From contig NZ_AJZD02000268.1 of assembly GCF_000272105.2 (NCBI RefSeq), forward strand, positions 32,579-96,578: a stretch of DNA of 64,000 bases, read 5' to 3'. A program made the position numbers and the translations under genes. This document shows, in pieces, positions 37,999 to 46,064 of the stretch (position 1 is the stretch's first letter; every line of letters starts with the position of its first letter). Origin of the DNA: Vibrio splendidus 12E03 (GTDB lineage Bacteria > Pseudomonadota > Gammaproteobacteria > Enterobacterales > Vibrionaceae). The notes below the pieces were generated by a model. It searched no databases. It was not told where the DNA came from and worked only from the letters and a program-made list of their open reading frames with translations.

Positions 37999-38094
37999 TG
38001 AAGTCCCCGCTCGTGATGTGTTGAATCGGAAGGCATGGCACTTTAGCCTTCATTTGACCAATACAAGATAACTAACAATCACAAGGAGAGTGAT

Positions 38095-39039
38095 GTGAAG
38101 ATAGCGATATTGGATGACTATCAGAACGTCGTTAAAGACCTCAACTGTTTCCAGAAACTTGAACAATATGATGTCACGGTATTTACCGATACTTACTCAG
38201 AGCAAGAGCTCGTCGCTAAGTTGGTCTCGTTTGAAGCCATTGTGCTCATTCGTGAAAGAACCGAGATCACCGAATCTTTGTTATCACAACTCCCCAACCT
38301 CAAGCTGATTAGCCAGACGGGCAAAGTGAGCAACCATATCGACCCGCAAATGTGCGAACGATTTGGTGTTACCGTTTTAGAAGGTCGAGGCTCGCCTGTT
38401 GCGCCCTCCGAGCTATGTTGGGCGTTGATTATGACTGCATCGCGCCACATTCCGACTTATGCTTCAAACCTTAAACAGAACCAGTGGCAGGATTCTGGCT
38501 CATTAGGGTTAGGTCGAACTTTGAAGGACTTGAAGCTAGGTATTTGGGGCTACGGAAAAATCGGAAAATGCATTGCACAATACGCCCAAGCATTTGGGAT
38601 GTCTGTCGTAGTGTGGGGGAGCCAAGCTTCACGCGATCAAGCACAAGCAGATGGCTTCGAAGCAGCAGCAACCAAACAAGACTTCTTTCGAGAAGTTGAT
38701 GTTCTTTCTTTGCATTTGCGTTTGAATGATGTGACCAGAGGATGTGTTACGGCATACGACCTCAGCTTGATGAAGCCGGACTCACTGTTTGTGAACATCA
38801 GCCGTGCCGAGTTAGTCGAACCGATGGCCTTGTATCATGAACTACACGAGATACCGACCAAAACTGCCGCTATTGATGTGTTCGATTGTGAGCCTGTAAC
38901 AGAGAACACTGAACCGTTACTGTCCTTAACAAACGTCACGGCAACGCCACATTTGGGCTATGTTGAACAAAATAGCTACGAACTCTACTTCGATATCGCC
39001 TTCGACAATATTCTGTTCTATCAAAAAGATAGCTTGTAG
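38095..39039 (+). CDS. D-isomer-specific 2-hydroxyacid dehydrogenase
   Basis: 314 residues starting at GTG after AAGGAGAG. NAD-binding Rossmann motif KLGIWGYGKIGKCIAQYAQA. Catalytic-loop features of the family: NISRAELVEPMAL with the Arg, AIDVFDCEPV with the acid, and ATPHLGYVE with the His. The C-terminal domain is complete. It reduces or oxidises an alpha-keto/hydroxy acid pair; the substrate is not deducible. It ends 28 bp before a HAD phosphatase that overlaps a methyltransferase, so all three may be one transcript. Confidence 0.9.
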   Translation: MKIAILDDYQNVVKDLNCFQKLEQYDVTVFTDTYSEQELVAKLVSFEAIVLIRERTEITESLLSQLPNLKLISQTGKVSNHIDPQMCERFGVTVLEGRGSPVAPSELCWALIMTASRHIPTYASNLKQNQWQDSGSLGLGRTLKDLKLGIWGYGKIGKCIAQYAQAFGMSVVVWGSQASRDQAQADGFEAAATKQDFFREVDVLSLHLRLNDVTRGCVTAYDLSLMKPDSLFVNISRAELVEPMALYHELHEIPTKTAAIDVFDCEPVTENTEPLLSLTNVTATPHLGYVEQNSYELYFDIAFDNILFYQKDSL

Positions 39040-39067
39040 AAGAGTTATGACCAATGCAGGAGGCAAG

Positions 39068-39583
39068 ATGAACAAGACGACGAAGCCAATCGAATTAACA
39101 GAAGTAGTCTTATTCGACTGGGGCAATACGCTGATGGTCGATTTCCCAGACGCACAAGGGAAGATGTGTGACTGGGAAACCGTACAAGAAGTGAGTGGTG
39201 CTCGTGTATTACTGGCTGAACTCTCCAAAAATCATCAAGTCTATGTTGCCACTAATGCCGGTGACTTGACAGAACAAGACATTATTCAAGCGTTTGAACG
39301 AGTTGGTCTGTCTCAATATCTCTCCGGTTATTTCTGCAAGGCGAGTCTTGGCGTATCCAAATACGATTCTGATTTTTATCCTGCAATCATTACACAGTTA
39401 GGTGTTCAAGCTCAGGATGTGACGATGATTGGAGACACTCTCGAAAAAGACATCTACGCTGCGTTAGCGAGTGGTTTACACGTTGTGTGGTTGAACACAG
39501 AAGGCACTGTTCTTAAGTCAGAGCATCCGAATATCGTACAAGTTCAAAGCCTAAGTGAACTATTGGAGAAGTACCATGGATGA
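39068..39583 (+). CDS. HAD-superfamily hydrolase (phosphatase-like)
   Basis: 171 residues. HAD motif I VVLFDWGNTLMVD (the second Asp is Asn, as in some atypical members), motif II VYVATNAGD, and motif III/IV KASLGVSKYDSDFY, then VTMIGDTLEKDIYAALASG. I start at 39068, preceded by AGGAGG. Loss of the usual general acid Asp at motif I (WGNT for DGT/DxT) may make it slow or non-phosphatase. It overlaps the next gene by 8 bp. Confidence 0.85.
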   Translation: MNKTTKPIELTEVVLFDWGNTLMVDFPDAQGKMCDWETVQEVSGARVLLAELSKNHQVYVATNAGDLTEQDIIQAFERVGLSQYLSGYFCKASLGVSKYDSDFYPAIITQLGVQAQDVTMIGDTLEKDIYAALASGLHVVWLNTEGTVLKSEHPNIVQVQSLSELLEKYHG

Positions 39584-40172
39584 TCACTCTGAGATCTGGC
39601 GTCAGTATTATCAAAAGGCACTAAGCAAACCTCATTTAAAGAGAACTGAATACGCAATTAAACTGAATGAGTCAGGTTTAAATGTTGCGATTGATTGTGG
39701 TTGTGGAACAGGTAGTGACATCGCTTTTTTAGAACAGCAAGCGTATCAAGTGTATGGTTTCGACGTTAATCCTGATTCGATTGCACTATGTCGGGATCGT
39801 TTGGGTCGCAAAGCTTCGGTCGAGATATCTGAAAATGGATTTGAACACTATGATTACCCTAAATCTGGCGTAGTGATTGCCAATTCGAGTCTGTTTTTTG
39901 CTGACCCAACCCGTTTTGACGGGGTTTGGCACAATATTGAAAACTGTCTTGAAATCGGTGGTGTATTCGCAGGCGACTTCATGGGCGTCGATGACAGTTG
40001 GGCACATGGCTATCGAACCCCAACAACGCCGTTAACAAAATCCAAAGTACTTAGCTTATTCAACGACTTTGAGATAGTACGATTCCATGAGCGAGACGAA
40101 CAAGCACTCACGTCGCTGGGTAGGATGAAGCATTGGCACACTTACTCGGTCGTTGCGATTAAGCGTCGTTAA
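39576..40172 (+). CDS. Class I SAM-dependent methyltransferase
   Basis: 198 residues. SAM motif I VAIDCGCGTGSDIAFLEQQ, acidic turn VYGFDVNPDSIALC, post-I region VVIANSSLFFADPTRFDGVW and IGGVFAGDFMGVDDSWAHG. Similar to the small-molecule methyltransferases of the Tam/UbiE-like group. I use the ATG at 39576 with TTGGAGAA before it; it overlaps the HAD stop by 8 bp, so translation is coupled. Substrate unknown. Confidence 0.87.
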   Translation: MDDHSEIWRQYYQKALSKPHLKRTEYAIKLNESGLNVAIDCGCGTGSDIAFLEQQAYQVYGFDVNPDSIALCRDRLGRKASVEISENGFEHYDYPKSGVVIANSSLFFADPTRFDGVWHNIENCLEIGGVFAGDFMGVDDSWAHGYRTPTTPLTKSKVLSLFNDFEIVRFHERDEQALTSLGRMKHWHTYSVVAIKRR

Positions 40173-40283
40173 AGTCAGTAACTAAAACTCGTTCGGATGC
40201 TTGCCTGTTTTGACGCCAACTTCTCATCTCTGTGTTGTTTAATCCTCTAAGCTAACTCTAGTTTCCACTATGAGGGCTAGGTT

Positions 40284-40664
40284 ATGAGTATCGAACGTCA
40301 CGGAATATCAGTTGGAATTGAACGTGTTAGCGGTGAAACCATCGTTGTGTTTAAAGCGAAAGGCAAACTCACACACGATGACTATCAAGCAATGATGCCA
40401 ATTCTAAGTACTACGCTAGAAGAACTCGATTCATCTAAACTCAAGATGCTGGTCGACATCTCCACCTTAACGGGTTGGGAGTTGCGTGCTGCTTGGGATG
40501 ATTTCAAACTGGGATTAGAGCTCAATTCGAAGATAGACAAAATCGCGATTTATGGTGATAAAAGCTGGCAAGAATTCGCTTCAAAAGTAGGGAGCTGGTT
40601 TGTGTCCGGTGAGATTAAGTCATTCGAAGACCATGACTCTGCGCTTAAGTGGTTGGTCGACTGA
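40284..40664 (+). CDS. SpoIIAA/STAS-like (DUF3478) protein
   Basis: 126 residues of the SpoIIAA-like fold: FKAKGKLTHDDYQAMMPIL at the N-terminus, LKMLVDISTLTGWELRAAWDDFKLG in the middle and DKIAIYGDKSWQEF near the C-terminus. This is the DUF3478/SpoIIAA-like family of small soluble proteins, some of which bind lipids or act in regulation. It stands alone between intergenic segments, with a branched terminator after it. Function not known. Confidence 0.8.
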   Translation: MSIERHGISVGIERVSGETIVVFKAKGKLTHDDYQAMMPILSTTLEELDSSKLKMLVDISTLTGWELRAAWDDFKLGLELNSKIDKIAIYGDKSWQEFASKVGSWFVSGEIKSFEDHDSALKWLVD

Positions 40665-40707
40665 TACTCTTTTTCGGACAACTACTGGGTAATCAGTAAA
40701 CAACGCC

Positions 40708-40755
40708 AATGACAGTTGACGAGTATCGTCTCTTAGGCTGTCATTTTTCGTTTTG
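40708..40755 (+). terminator. Branched terminator after the SpoIIAA-like gene
   Basis: Outer stem AATGACAG (40708-40715) with CTGTCATT (40738-40745), an inner GACGA / TCGTC hairpin, then TTTCGTTTT. Confidence 0.75.
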
Positions 40756-40893
40756 GCGATGATATTTCCTATTCGATTCAATAGAGTATATTCACTCCAG
40801 CGTGTAACATACCCAGGCTTGGTTTGGTCGTAACTAATAGCGCGGCCAGATTCAGTAATAACGAGAACTAAAACAGAAATAAGGTCTAACGAC

Positions 40894-41295
40894 ATGCATA
40901 AGATAATTGATAAGCTGGCTTGGATATTCATCAAAGACGGCAAGCTGTTGATGGTGAGATCAAAAGGCAAAGAGCTGTTCTACTTGCCGGGCGGAAAGCG
41001 CGAAGCAGGCGAAAGTGATGAGCAAGCACTGGTTCGCGAAATCAAAGAAGAGATCTCAGTCGATTTAGTGCCTGATTCCATCAAATACGTCGAGACGTTT
41101 ACAGGCCAAGCTGATGGCAAAGCGGAAGGCGTATCAGTGCAATTGACTTGTTATCTTGCTGATTATATTGGTGAACTGTCTCCAGACGCCGAAATCGAAG
41201 AACTTAAGTTTGTTGATGGCAACGACAGAGCGGTATGTTCATTGGCAGCACTGGTTGCGCTTGATTGGTTAGAAGCGAACCAGTATTTGTCTTGA
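40894..41295 (+). CDS. NUDIX hydrolase
   Basis: 133 residues. NUDIX box GGKREAGESDEQALVREIKEEISVDL conforms to Gx5Ex7REUxEExxU. The N-terminus LAWIFIKDGKLLMVRSKGKELFYLPGG is usual for an 8-oxo-dGTP/nucleotide-type member. It hydrolyses nucleoside diphosphate-X compounds; the exact substrate cannot be read. Single gene, with the YkgJ-type gene convergent downstream. Confidence 0.87.
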   Translation: MHKIIDKLAWIFIKDGKLLMVRSKGKELFYLPGGKREAGESDEQALVREIKEEISVDLVPDSIKYVETFTGQADGKAEGVSVQLTCYLADYIGELSPDAEIEELKFVDGNDRAVCSLAALVALDWLEANQYLS

Positions 41296-41367
41296 GGTTT
41301 TAGCATCTATCAGCTGTATTAGTGCATATTAGCTAATGCTGAAAATTGATCTTCAAAAGATCATCGC

Positions 41368-41802
41368 TTACGAATAGCTTGAAAGGCGGCTGTCTTTCAT
41401 CAACAGGTCGAGTTTCCTTTGAGCTTTCTTCGTGTCTTGTAAATCCACCACCTCAATCATTTCACATTCATCTCGTACCATCTCATTAATTAGGCTTGGG
41501 TAATGTCGGCAATCTTCTGGTCGGTCTAAGTAAATACTGCATGTGTACTTGGCTTGAGCCTTGGTGTCTTTCGTCGGAACTAGCTCCAGAAAAGGGCATC
41601 GAGTTAAACGTTCGCCAGATTCAGGATCAAACCATATCTCGCTTCCTCGAACATATTCGAAGATGTCTGGGTTGAACAGCTCCCACAAATCGATCTCTTC
41701 TTGCGTTGCGGCAAGGTCACCATCTCCGTATTTGATACAGCATTTCCCGCATTGATTACAATTTTTCATTAGTGACTTCATTGGTTGGTGAGCTTTTATC
41801 AT
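41368..41802 (-). CDS. YkgJ-family cysteine-cluster protein
   Basis: Up to 144 residues. The first cluster CNQCGKCCIKYGDGDLA and further Cys at TRCPFLE, YTCSIYLDRPEDCRHYP form the YkgJ pattern (putative zinc/iron chelation). In-frame ATGs at 41802, 41781 and 41769 are all possible because no strong ribosome site is visible; the core begins just after the last. Convergent with the NUDIX gene. Role unknown. Confidence 0.82.
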   Translation of the reverse strand: MIKAHQPMKSLMKNCNQCGKCCIKYGDGDLAATQEEIDLWELFNPDIFEYVRGSEIWFDPESGERLTRCPFLELVPTKDTKAQAKYTCSIYLDRPEDCRHYPSLINEMVRDECEMIEVVDLQDTKKAQRKLDLLMKDSRLSSYS

Positions 41803-41977
41803 TTTACCACTGATAGGCGTGGCACGTTGACTTTGTTGTTCATGGTTAAGCCGTTACGGGGCGAGAACATGGAATGACGGCGCTTAAAATCAATTTATCT
41901 ATGCACCACCACTCCAAACAAGGCTGTAAACAGTGATACAATTTGCGCCTAGCAAGTTATTAAAACAAGGCATCAAA

Positions 41978-42139
41978 ATGAGAATCGTATACACCACCGA
42001 AGGCAACATCAACGCAAAGAAACAGAGAGACGCTTACCCAAAGTTGGCGCTATGTGATAACTGCGTTCGAGACTATGTGGTGATTGCTCAAGGCGAACGT
42101 ACTTACAAGCCATGCGCAAAATGTGGTGCCGACGATTAA
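41978..42139 (+). CDS. Small CxxC...CxxC protein coupled to rsuA (53 aa)
   Basis: 53 residues with two zinc-knuckle pairs: LCDNCVRDYVVIAQG and CAKCGADD at the very end. The N-terminal part MRIVYTTEGNINAKKQRDAY is basic. The start at 41978 follows CAAGGC. Its TAA overlaps the rsuA ATG (TAATG), so the two are translated together, which suggests a role near rRNA modification; this is inference. I recognise no named family. Confidence 0.7.
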   Translation: MRIVYTTEGNINAKKQRDAYPKLALCDNCVRDYVVIAQGERTYKPCAKCGADD

Positions 42140-42825
42140 TGCGCCTTGATAAATACCTATGTAAAAGCACTGACCTAACCAAGCCTGAAGCGATTGAACG
42201 CATCCATAATGGCGAGGTGAACGTAAACAGTGAGGCTGTGACCGATGAATCGACTCAGGTTCATGAAAGCAACACCATCTTGTTAAATGGCACTCCGCTT
42301 AAGTTGCGTGAATTTCGATACCTCCTAATGCACAAGCCTGCGGGTACTATCTGCTCTAATATCGATGAAGTTTATCCTTCACTCTTTAACTACATCGAGA
42401 TAGAAAAAGCATCAGAACTGCACATCGCAGGGCGCTTAGATGCTGACACTACAGGCTTAGTTTTGATTACCGATGATGGGCGATGGTCATTCAATATCAC
42501 GCTGCCAACCAAGTCATGTAAGAAGGTGTACCGCGTGACATTGTCACGAGATATCAAAGATGATGTCGCTGACAAGTTCAAAGCGGGCATTCAATTGCAA
42601 GGCGAGCAAAAACTGACGCGTCCGGCAGAGCTCGAAGTGATTACCAGTAAAGAAGTGCTGTTGACCATTACAGAAGGTAAGTTTCATCAAGTAAAACGAA
42701 TGTTTGCCGTAGTAGGTAACCGAGTTGTTGGCCTTCACCGTGAACAGATTGGTGATGTTCGTTTAGATGTTGAAGTAGGTCAGTGGCGTTATTTAACCCA
42801 GGCCGAAGTCGACTCATTTCAATAG
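42139..42825 (+). CDS. rsuA: 16S rRNA pseudouridine(516) synthase RsuA
   Basis: 228 residues. S4 RNA-binding domain MRLDKYLCKSTDLTKPEAIERIHNG, then the RsuA/RluB-type catalytic core with YLLMHKPAGTICSN and IAGRLDADTTGLVLITDDG, whose Asp is the nucleophile, and a C-terminal KFHQVKRMFAVVGNRVVGLHRE motif. It isomerises U516 of 16S rRNA. Length is near E. coli RsuA (231). Start at 42139 overlaps the upstream stop, favouring translational coupling. Confidence 0.92.
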   Translation: MRLDKYLCKSTDLTKPEAIERIHNGEVNVNSEAVTDESTQVHESNTILLNGTPLKLREFRYLLMHKPAGTICSNIDEVYPSLFNYIEIEKASELHIAGRLDADTTGLVLITDDGRWSFNITLPTKSCKKVYRVTLSRDIKDDVADKFKAGIQLQGEQKLTRPAELEVITSKEVLLTITEGKFHQVKRMFAVVGNRVVGLHREQIGDVRLDVEVGQWRYLTQAEVDSFQ

Positions 42826-42901
42826 AGCTCTAAATGAACGCCGTAACCACTTAAAGCGTTGAGCGTGTTGCACCAGAATACCAACACTATAAGGATGTAG
42901 G

Positions 42902-43276
42902 ATGGAAAACCTAAAAGTCTCAGAAATTAAGTCTTTCGTACCCGCGAGAGACTTCGTTTTATCCAAGCGTTTTTACCAGTCAATCGGCTTCGAAGTGATG
43001 TCTGAATTTCAAGATATCGCCTATCTGCGTCACGGCAGTTGTGCGTTCCTTCTGCAAAACTTTTATGAACCTGCGCACTGTCACAATTACATGATGCACT
43101 TGCTGGTTGAAGACGTAAAAAGTTGGTATCAACACATCCAAAACTCTAATGTAGTGTCGGAATTTGAAGTTACTGTTTCCGAGGTTGTTGAGCAGCCTTG
43201 GGGAATGCTTGAGTTTTGTATCACTGACCCAAGTGGTGTGCTGTGGCGTGTGGCTGAAAACATCAGGCCGGGTTAA
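42902..43276 (+). CDS. VOC-family (glyoxalase/bleomycin-resistance-like) protein
   Basis: 124 residues. One VOC module: KSFVPARDFVLSKRFYQSIGFEV, AYLRHGSCAFLLQNFYEP, and the closing WGMLEFCITDPSGVLWRVAE. Members include metal-dependent glyoxalases, dioxygenases and drug-sequestering proteins; with only one module it probably dimerises. The last-strand acid (usually a metal ligand E) may be the Glu of MLEF. It stands alone; substrate unknown. Confidence 0.87.
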   Translation: MENLKVSEIKSFVPARDFVLSKRFYQSIGFEVMSEFQDIAYLRHGSCAFLLQNFYEPAHCHNYMMHLLVEDVKSWYQHIQNSNVVSEFEVTVSEVVEQPWGMLEFCITDPSGVLWRVAENIRPG

Positions 43277-43372
43277 TTCCTCCAACTTGCATTGAGGCCA
43301 GTGAAAGCTTCAAATTATTCATCTGTTTCTTTATTTATGCCGACATAAGGCAATGATCAAATAGGTTCAAAC

Positions 43373-43981
43373 ATGGATATAAAGGCTAAAATGCACAGCC
43401 AAGACGTTTACTACTGTGACGACGTTGATTTGGTTGCTGAGCAAACTCAATGCTTAGAAGTGCTATACGATTTTAACCACACTCGTCCTAGTGAAGGGGA
43501 TAAACGACAACAAATCATGAAGCAACTGTTCGCCGAAGTCGGTGAGGGCTGCTACATCGAGCCGCCGTTACGCGCGAACTGGGGGCGTCACACGCACCTA
43601 GGCAACAACGTATACGTGAACTTCAATTTAACTTTGGTCGACGACACAGACGTATTCATCGGCGACAACGTGATGATTGCGCCTAACGTGACCATCGCCA
43701 CTGGCACACATCCCATCAGCCCTGAACTCAGGCTAAAAGCAGCGCAGTTCAATATCCCCGTTCGTATTGGCAACAACGTATGGCTTGGCGCGCACACCGT
43801 CGTACTTCCCGGTGTCACCATTGGTGAAAACTCGGTTATCGGAGCGGGCAGCATAGTCACCAAAGACATCCCAGCTAATGTCGTCGCAGTCGGAAACCCA
43901 TGCTGCGTGGTACGTGAAATCAATGAGCACGACCGAGAGTATTACCATAAAGATCGCCGCATTCCAGATGAACTAAAGTAA
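43373..43981 (+). CDS. Left-handed beta-helix sugar O-acetyltransferase (Maa/LacA-like)
   Basis: 202 residues. An N-terminal helical cap is followed by hexapeptide repeats: YIEPPLRANWGRHTHLGNNVYVNFN, FIGDNVMIAPNVTIATGTHP with catalytic H113, and RIGNNVWLGAHTVVLPGVTIGENSVIGAGSIV. This is the maltose/galactoside acetyltransferase pattern; it acetylates a sugar or similar hydroxyl using acetyl-CoA. Starts at codon 1 or 7 are possible. Nearest upstream VOC gene is 96 bp away. Confidence 0.9.
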   Translation: MDIKAKMHSQDVYYCDDVDLVAEQTQCLEVLYDFNHTRPSEGDKRQQIMKQLFAEVGEGCYIEPPLRANWGRHTHLGNNVYVNFNLTLVDDTDVFIGDNVMIAPNVTIATGTHPISPELRLKAAQFNIPVRIGNNVWLGAHTVVLPGVTIGENSVIGAGSIVTKDIPANVVAVGNPCCVVREINEHDREYYHKDRRIPDELK

Positions 43982-44141
43982 GCGATTTTTCACACGCCTG
44001 AAATTAGCTGTGACATAAGCCATTGTTATGCAATGGCTTGGTTGTATATTGCTTGTCTATCTTAGAAACTAGACAAAATTATTCTGGAGTTAAGTGCAGA
44101 ATTTTTATGTCTGATAGCTGTTATATGTACAGGGAGTTTCA

Positions 44142-44480
44142 ATGAAGGGTTTTCTCAAAGGGATTTTAGCTTATCTTGTTGTGATCTCGGTAGCTCTGCT
44201 AATTTCTCGCAATTTTTTTGATTACCTATCCACAATAGACTTGGTTGACTACATTGCATATGCCGGTGTTTTACTTGTTGTATTGGCAGGCATTACATTT
44301 GATGGTAACAATCCAGCTAATCAAGACTTTTTGTCGTTAATGATTCATCGTGAACTTGTGTCCCGAACCAATGACTTTCAAGACGAAACGAATAAAGTAA
44401 GTTTTGCAGTTAATGTCGGATTGATAGGTATATTTTTACTTATTGCTAGTGGTGTAATGGCTTGGCGTATTAGTAAGTAA
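44142..44480 (+). CDS. Small predicted membrane protein of unknown function
   Basis: 112 residues with three hydrophobic segments near 4-25, 38-54 and 92-110. Between the second and third lies a soluble stretch (HRELVSRTNDFQDETNKVSF). I recognise no family. An AGGGAG site precedes the ATG. Two hairpins lie in the 160-bp gap upstream, around 44022-44044 (AAGCCATTG / CAATGGCTT) and 44055-44085. An attC-like site follows directly, so this may be the oldest visible cassette. Confidence 0.65.
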   Translation: MKGFLKGILAYLVVISVALLISRNFFDYLSTIDLVDYIAYAGVLLVVLAGITFDGNNPANQDFLSLMIHRELVSRTNDFQDETNKVSFAVNVGLIGIFLLIASGVMAWRISK

Positions 44481-44484
44481 AATA

Positions 44485-44572
44485 TATAACATGCCTTTAA
44501 ATCTGATTCGTAAACGCGTGCCGAACTCAGACATGGCACACATCCACTCACAGCGTAGCTAAGCGTTATGCC
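44485..44572 (+). repeat. attC-like site 1 (degenerate Vibrio integron repeat)
   Basis: It starts ATATAAC shortly after the stop codon and carries CTTTAAATCTGATTCG, then AACGCGTG, and ends AGCGTTATGCC. Those blocks match by eye the left arm (TTTAAG..GATTCGCAACGCGTGGC) and right end (GCGTTATGC) that I remember for Vibrio attC sites. Arm pairing is only partial, so it is decayed or atypical. Confidence 0.55.
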
Positions 44573-44692
44573 TCGTAATTCTTCCAGGGTTAAAGCAACT
44601 GCCATATCTAGTCTTAATAGTTTGTTTAGGTTCACGGTGCTTTTCTTAACCATTTGTTAGAGTGACATTTCAATGAGCATGGAGGTTTTGTC

Positions 44693-44827
44693 ATGGGAAC
44701 TGTAATCGGTTTGGTGATTCTAGCTGCTATAGATTTGTATCTTTTTCGTAAAACAGGGCTTCATATTCATAAATGGATCTCTAAAAAGTACGCCGCGTAT
44801 CTGTCGGATAAGGGAAACAAAAAATAG
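44693..44827 (+). CDS. Tiny predicted membrane protein (44 aa)
   Basis: 44 residues: one hydrophobic helix (about 2-18, GTVIGLVILAAIDLYLF) and a basic tail (HKWISKKYAAYLSDKGNKK). The GGAGG ribosome site is well placed. It is shorter than most gene finders accept. It lies between attC-like site 1 and the GFA gene. Likely single-pass inner-membrane protein of unknown function. Confidence 0.55.
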   Translation: MGTVIGLVILAAIDLYLFRKTGLHIHKWISKKYAAYLSDKGNKK

Positions 44828-44905
44828 CCTTTACTTATTAAGTCATCGGTATAAAAAGCGTTAGCTGTTATTAATTTTACACACATTACAAAGATTGGAG
44901 GATTC

Positions 44906-45319
44906 ATGAAAGGTAAAGGAAAGTGCCTATGTGGCTCGGTTGAGTTGGAAGTAGAGTACGCCAGTAATGAATTGGGGGCTTGTCATTGTAGTATGTGTAG
45001 AAATTGGTCTGGCGGTCCGATGTTAGTTATTGATTGCTCTGATTCCGTCAAAATATCAGGTGAATCAAATGTAGTGAGATATAAATCATCAGATTGGGCA
45101 GAGAGAGGTTTCTGCGGTAAATGTGGTACTCACTTGTTTTACTTTTTGGTGCCAAATAATCAGTACCACCTTCCTGTCGGTTTATTGATGTCTGGGGATG
45201 ACTACAAGTTAACTCATCAGATATTCATCGACGAAAAGCCCAAATACTACGAATTTAAAAATGAAACGCACAATATGACTGGTGCAGAAGTATTTGCCCA
45301 CTTTGAAAGTGGAGAGTAA
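44906..45319 (+). CDS. GFA-family (glutathione-dependent formaldehyde-activating-like) protein
   Basis: 137 residues with the GFA/CENP-V zinc fold: KGKCLCGSVELEVEY, then ACHCSMCRNWSGGPM and FCGKCGTHLFYF, giving the cysteine set typical of the family. A GGAGGATTC-ATG start is good. The stop is 2 bp from the broken RraA-like gene, so they would have been one unit. Formaldehyde activity is doubtful for most family members. It sits in an attC-bounded block. Confidence 0.87.
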   Translation: MKGKGKCLCGSVELEVEYASNELGACHCSMCRNWSGGPMLVIDCSDSVKISGESNVVRYKSSDWAERGFCGKCGTHLFYFLVPNNQYHLPVGLLMSGDDYKLTHQIFIDEKPKYYEFKNETHNMTGAEVFAHFESGE

Positions 45320-45321
45320 AT

Positions 45322-45954
45322 ATGAAGTCAGATTTTTCTAAATTAGCGACAACCGAGTATGGAAACATACTAAGTAACGACTACTTTATTAATTTTAGTA
45401 TTGGTCCTCTTTGGCAGGGAATGCCGCCAATTTTTGGAGAAGCGTTTACTGTCCAGTTAACGTCTGGTGATAATTTAATGCTTCATTCAGCCATATACGA
45501 AGCACCAAAAGGTTCCATCATTGTAGTGGATGGAGTTGATAGCGAATATGCAGTAGCCGGCGGTAATGTATGCGCAGTCGCTAAGAGTCGAGGTATCAAA
45601 GGTTTTATTATTGATGGTGTCATTTGAGATTTGAGTGAAATTTCAGATATGAAGTTTCCGGTTTTTGCGAAAGGTGTTCATCCAGTACCGGGAAAGAAAG
45701 AGGTCTATTCTGAATTTGGCGTTCCAATCGCTTGCGGGGGAGCAAAGGTCTCTAAGGGAGATATCATTGTTGCTGATGTAGAGGGTATTGTCGTTATTCC
45801 TAAATCAAGAAAAGATGAAGTGTTTCTAATGGCTTCAAAGAAAGCAAGTGACGAAGCTTCATTAACACTCGCTGAGTGGGAAACGAGTCATAGGGCTAAA
45901 ATAGCCCAAGCAATAACGTGTGCGAAACAAAAATCTGAAAGCACTTTAGGCTGA
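45322..45954 (+). pseudogene. RraA-family (HMG/CHA aldolase-like) gene with an in-frame TGA
   Basis: One reading frame spans 45322-45954 with a single stop, TGA at 45625-45627. Upstream reads ...GGNVCAVAKSRGIKGFIIDGVI, downstream DLSEISDMKFPVFAKGVHPV, so the protein is complete except for the codon between VI and DL. RraA-like aldolases have a conserved Arg there (DGxxRD), and CGA to TGA is a single C-to-T change. Intact length would be 210 residues, normal for the family. It directly follows the GFA gene. As it stands, a 101-residue stub lacking the catalytic Arg would be made. Confidence 0.85.
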
Positions 45955-46050
45955 TTCGCAATGCGCGGCATTTTTAGTTCAAACCAGTTTGGTTTGTCGA
46001 TAAATGGGGAAGTCCGGTTTCGTAGTTTACAAATTAACGCATCGGCATGC
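45955..46050 (+). repeat. attC-like site 2
   Basis: It begins right at the RraA-like stop. GATTCGCAATGCGCGGC is followed by ATTTTTAG, close to the Vibrio attC left arm (GATTCGCAACGCGTGGCATTTTT). The right end TTAACGCATCGGCATGC resembles TTAACTGGGCGTTATGC. The GST gene starts 15 bp after it, as in cassettes. Confidence 0.6.
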
Positions 46051-46064
46051 TTTGGGGAGGATGT

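Noticed and set aside
43982..44141. attC-like site before the small membrane protein
   Set aside because: Two hairpins and a GTTATATG end are present, but no GATTCG..AACGC left arm.
45625..45627. UGA as a selenocysteine codon in the RraA-like gene
   Set aside because: The position is a conserved Arg in the family and nothing like a bacterial SECIS hairpin is evident right after it. A nonsense mutation is simpler.
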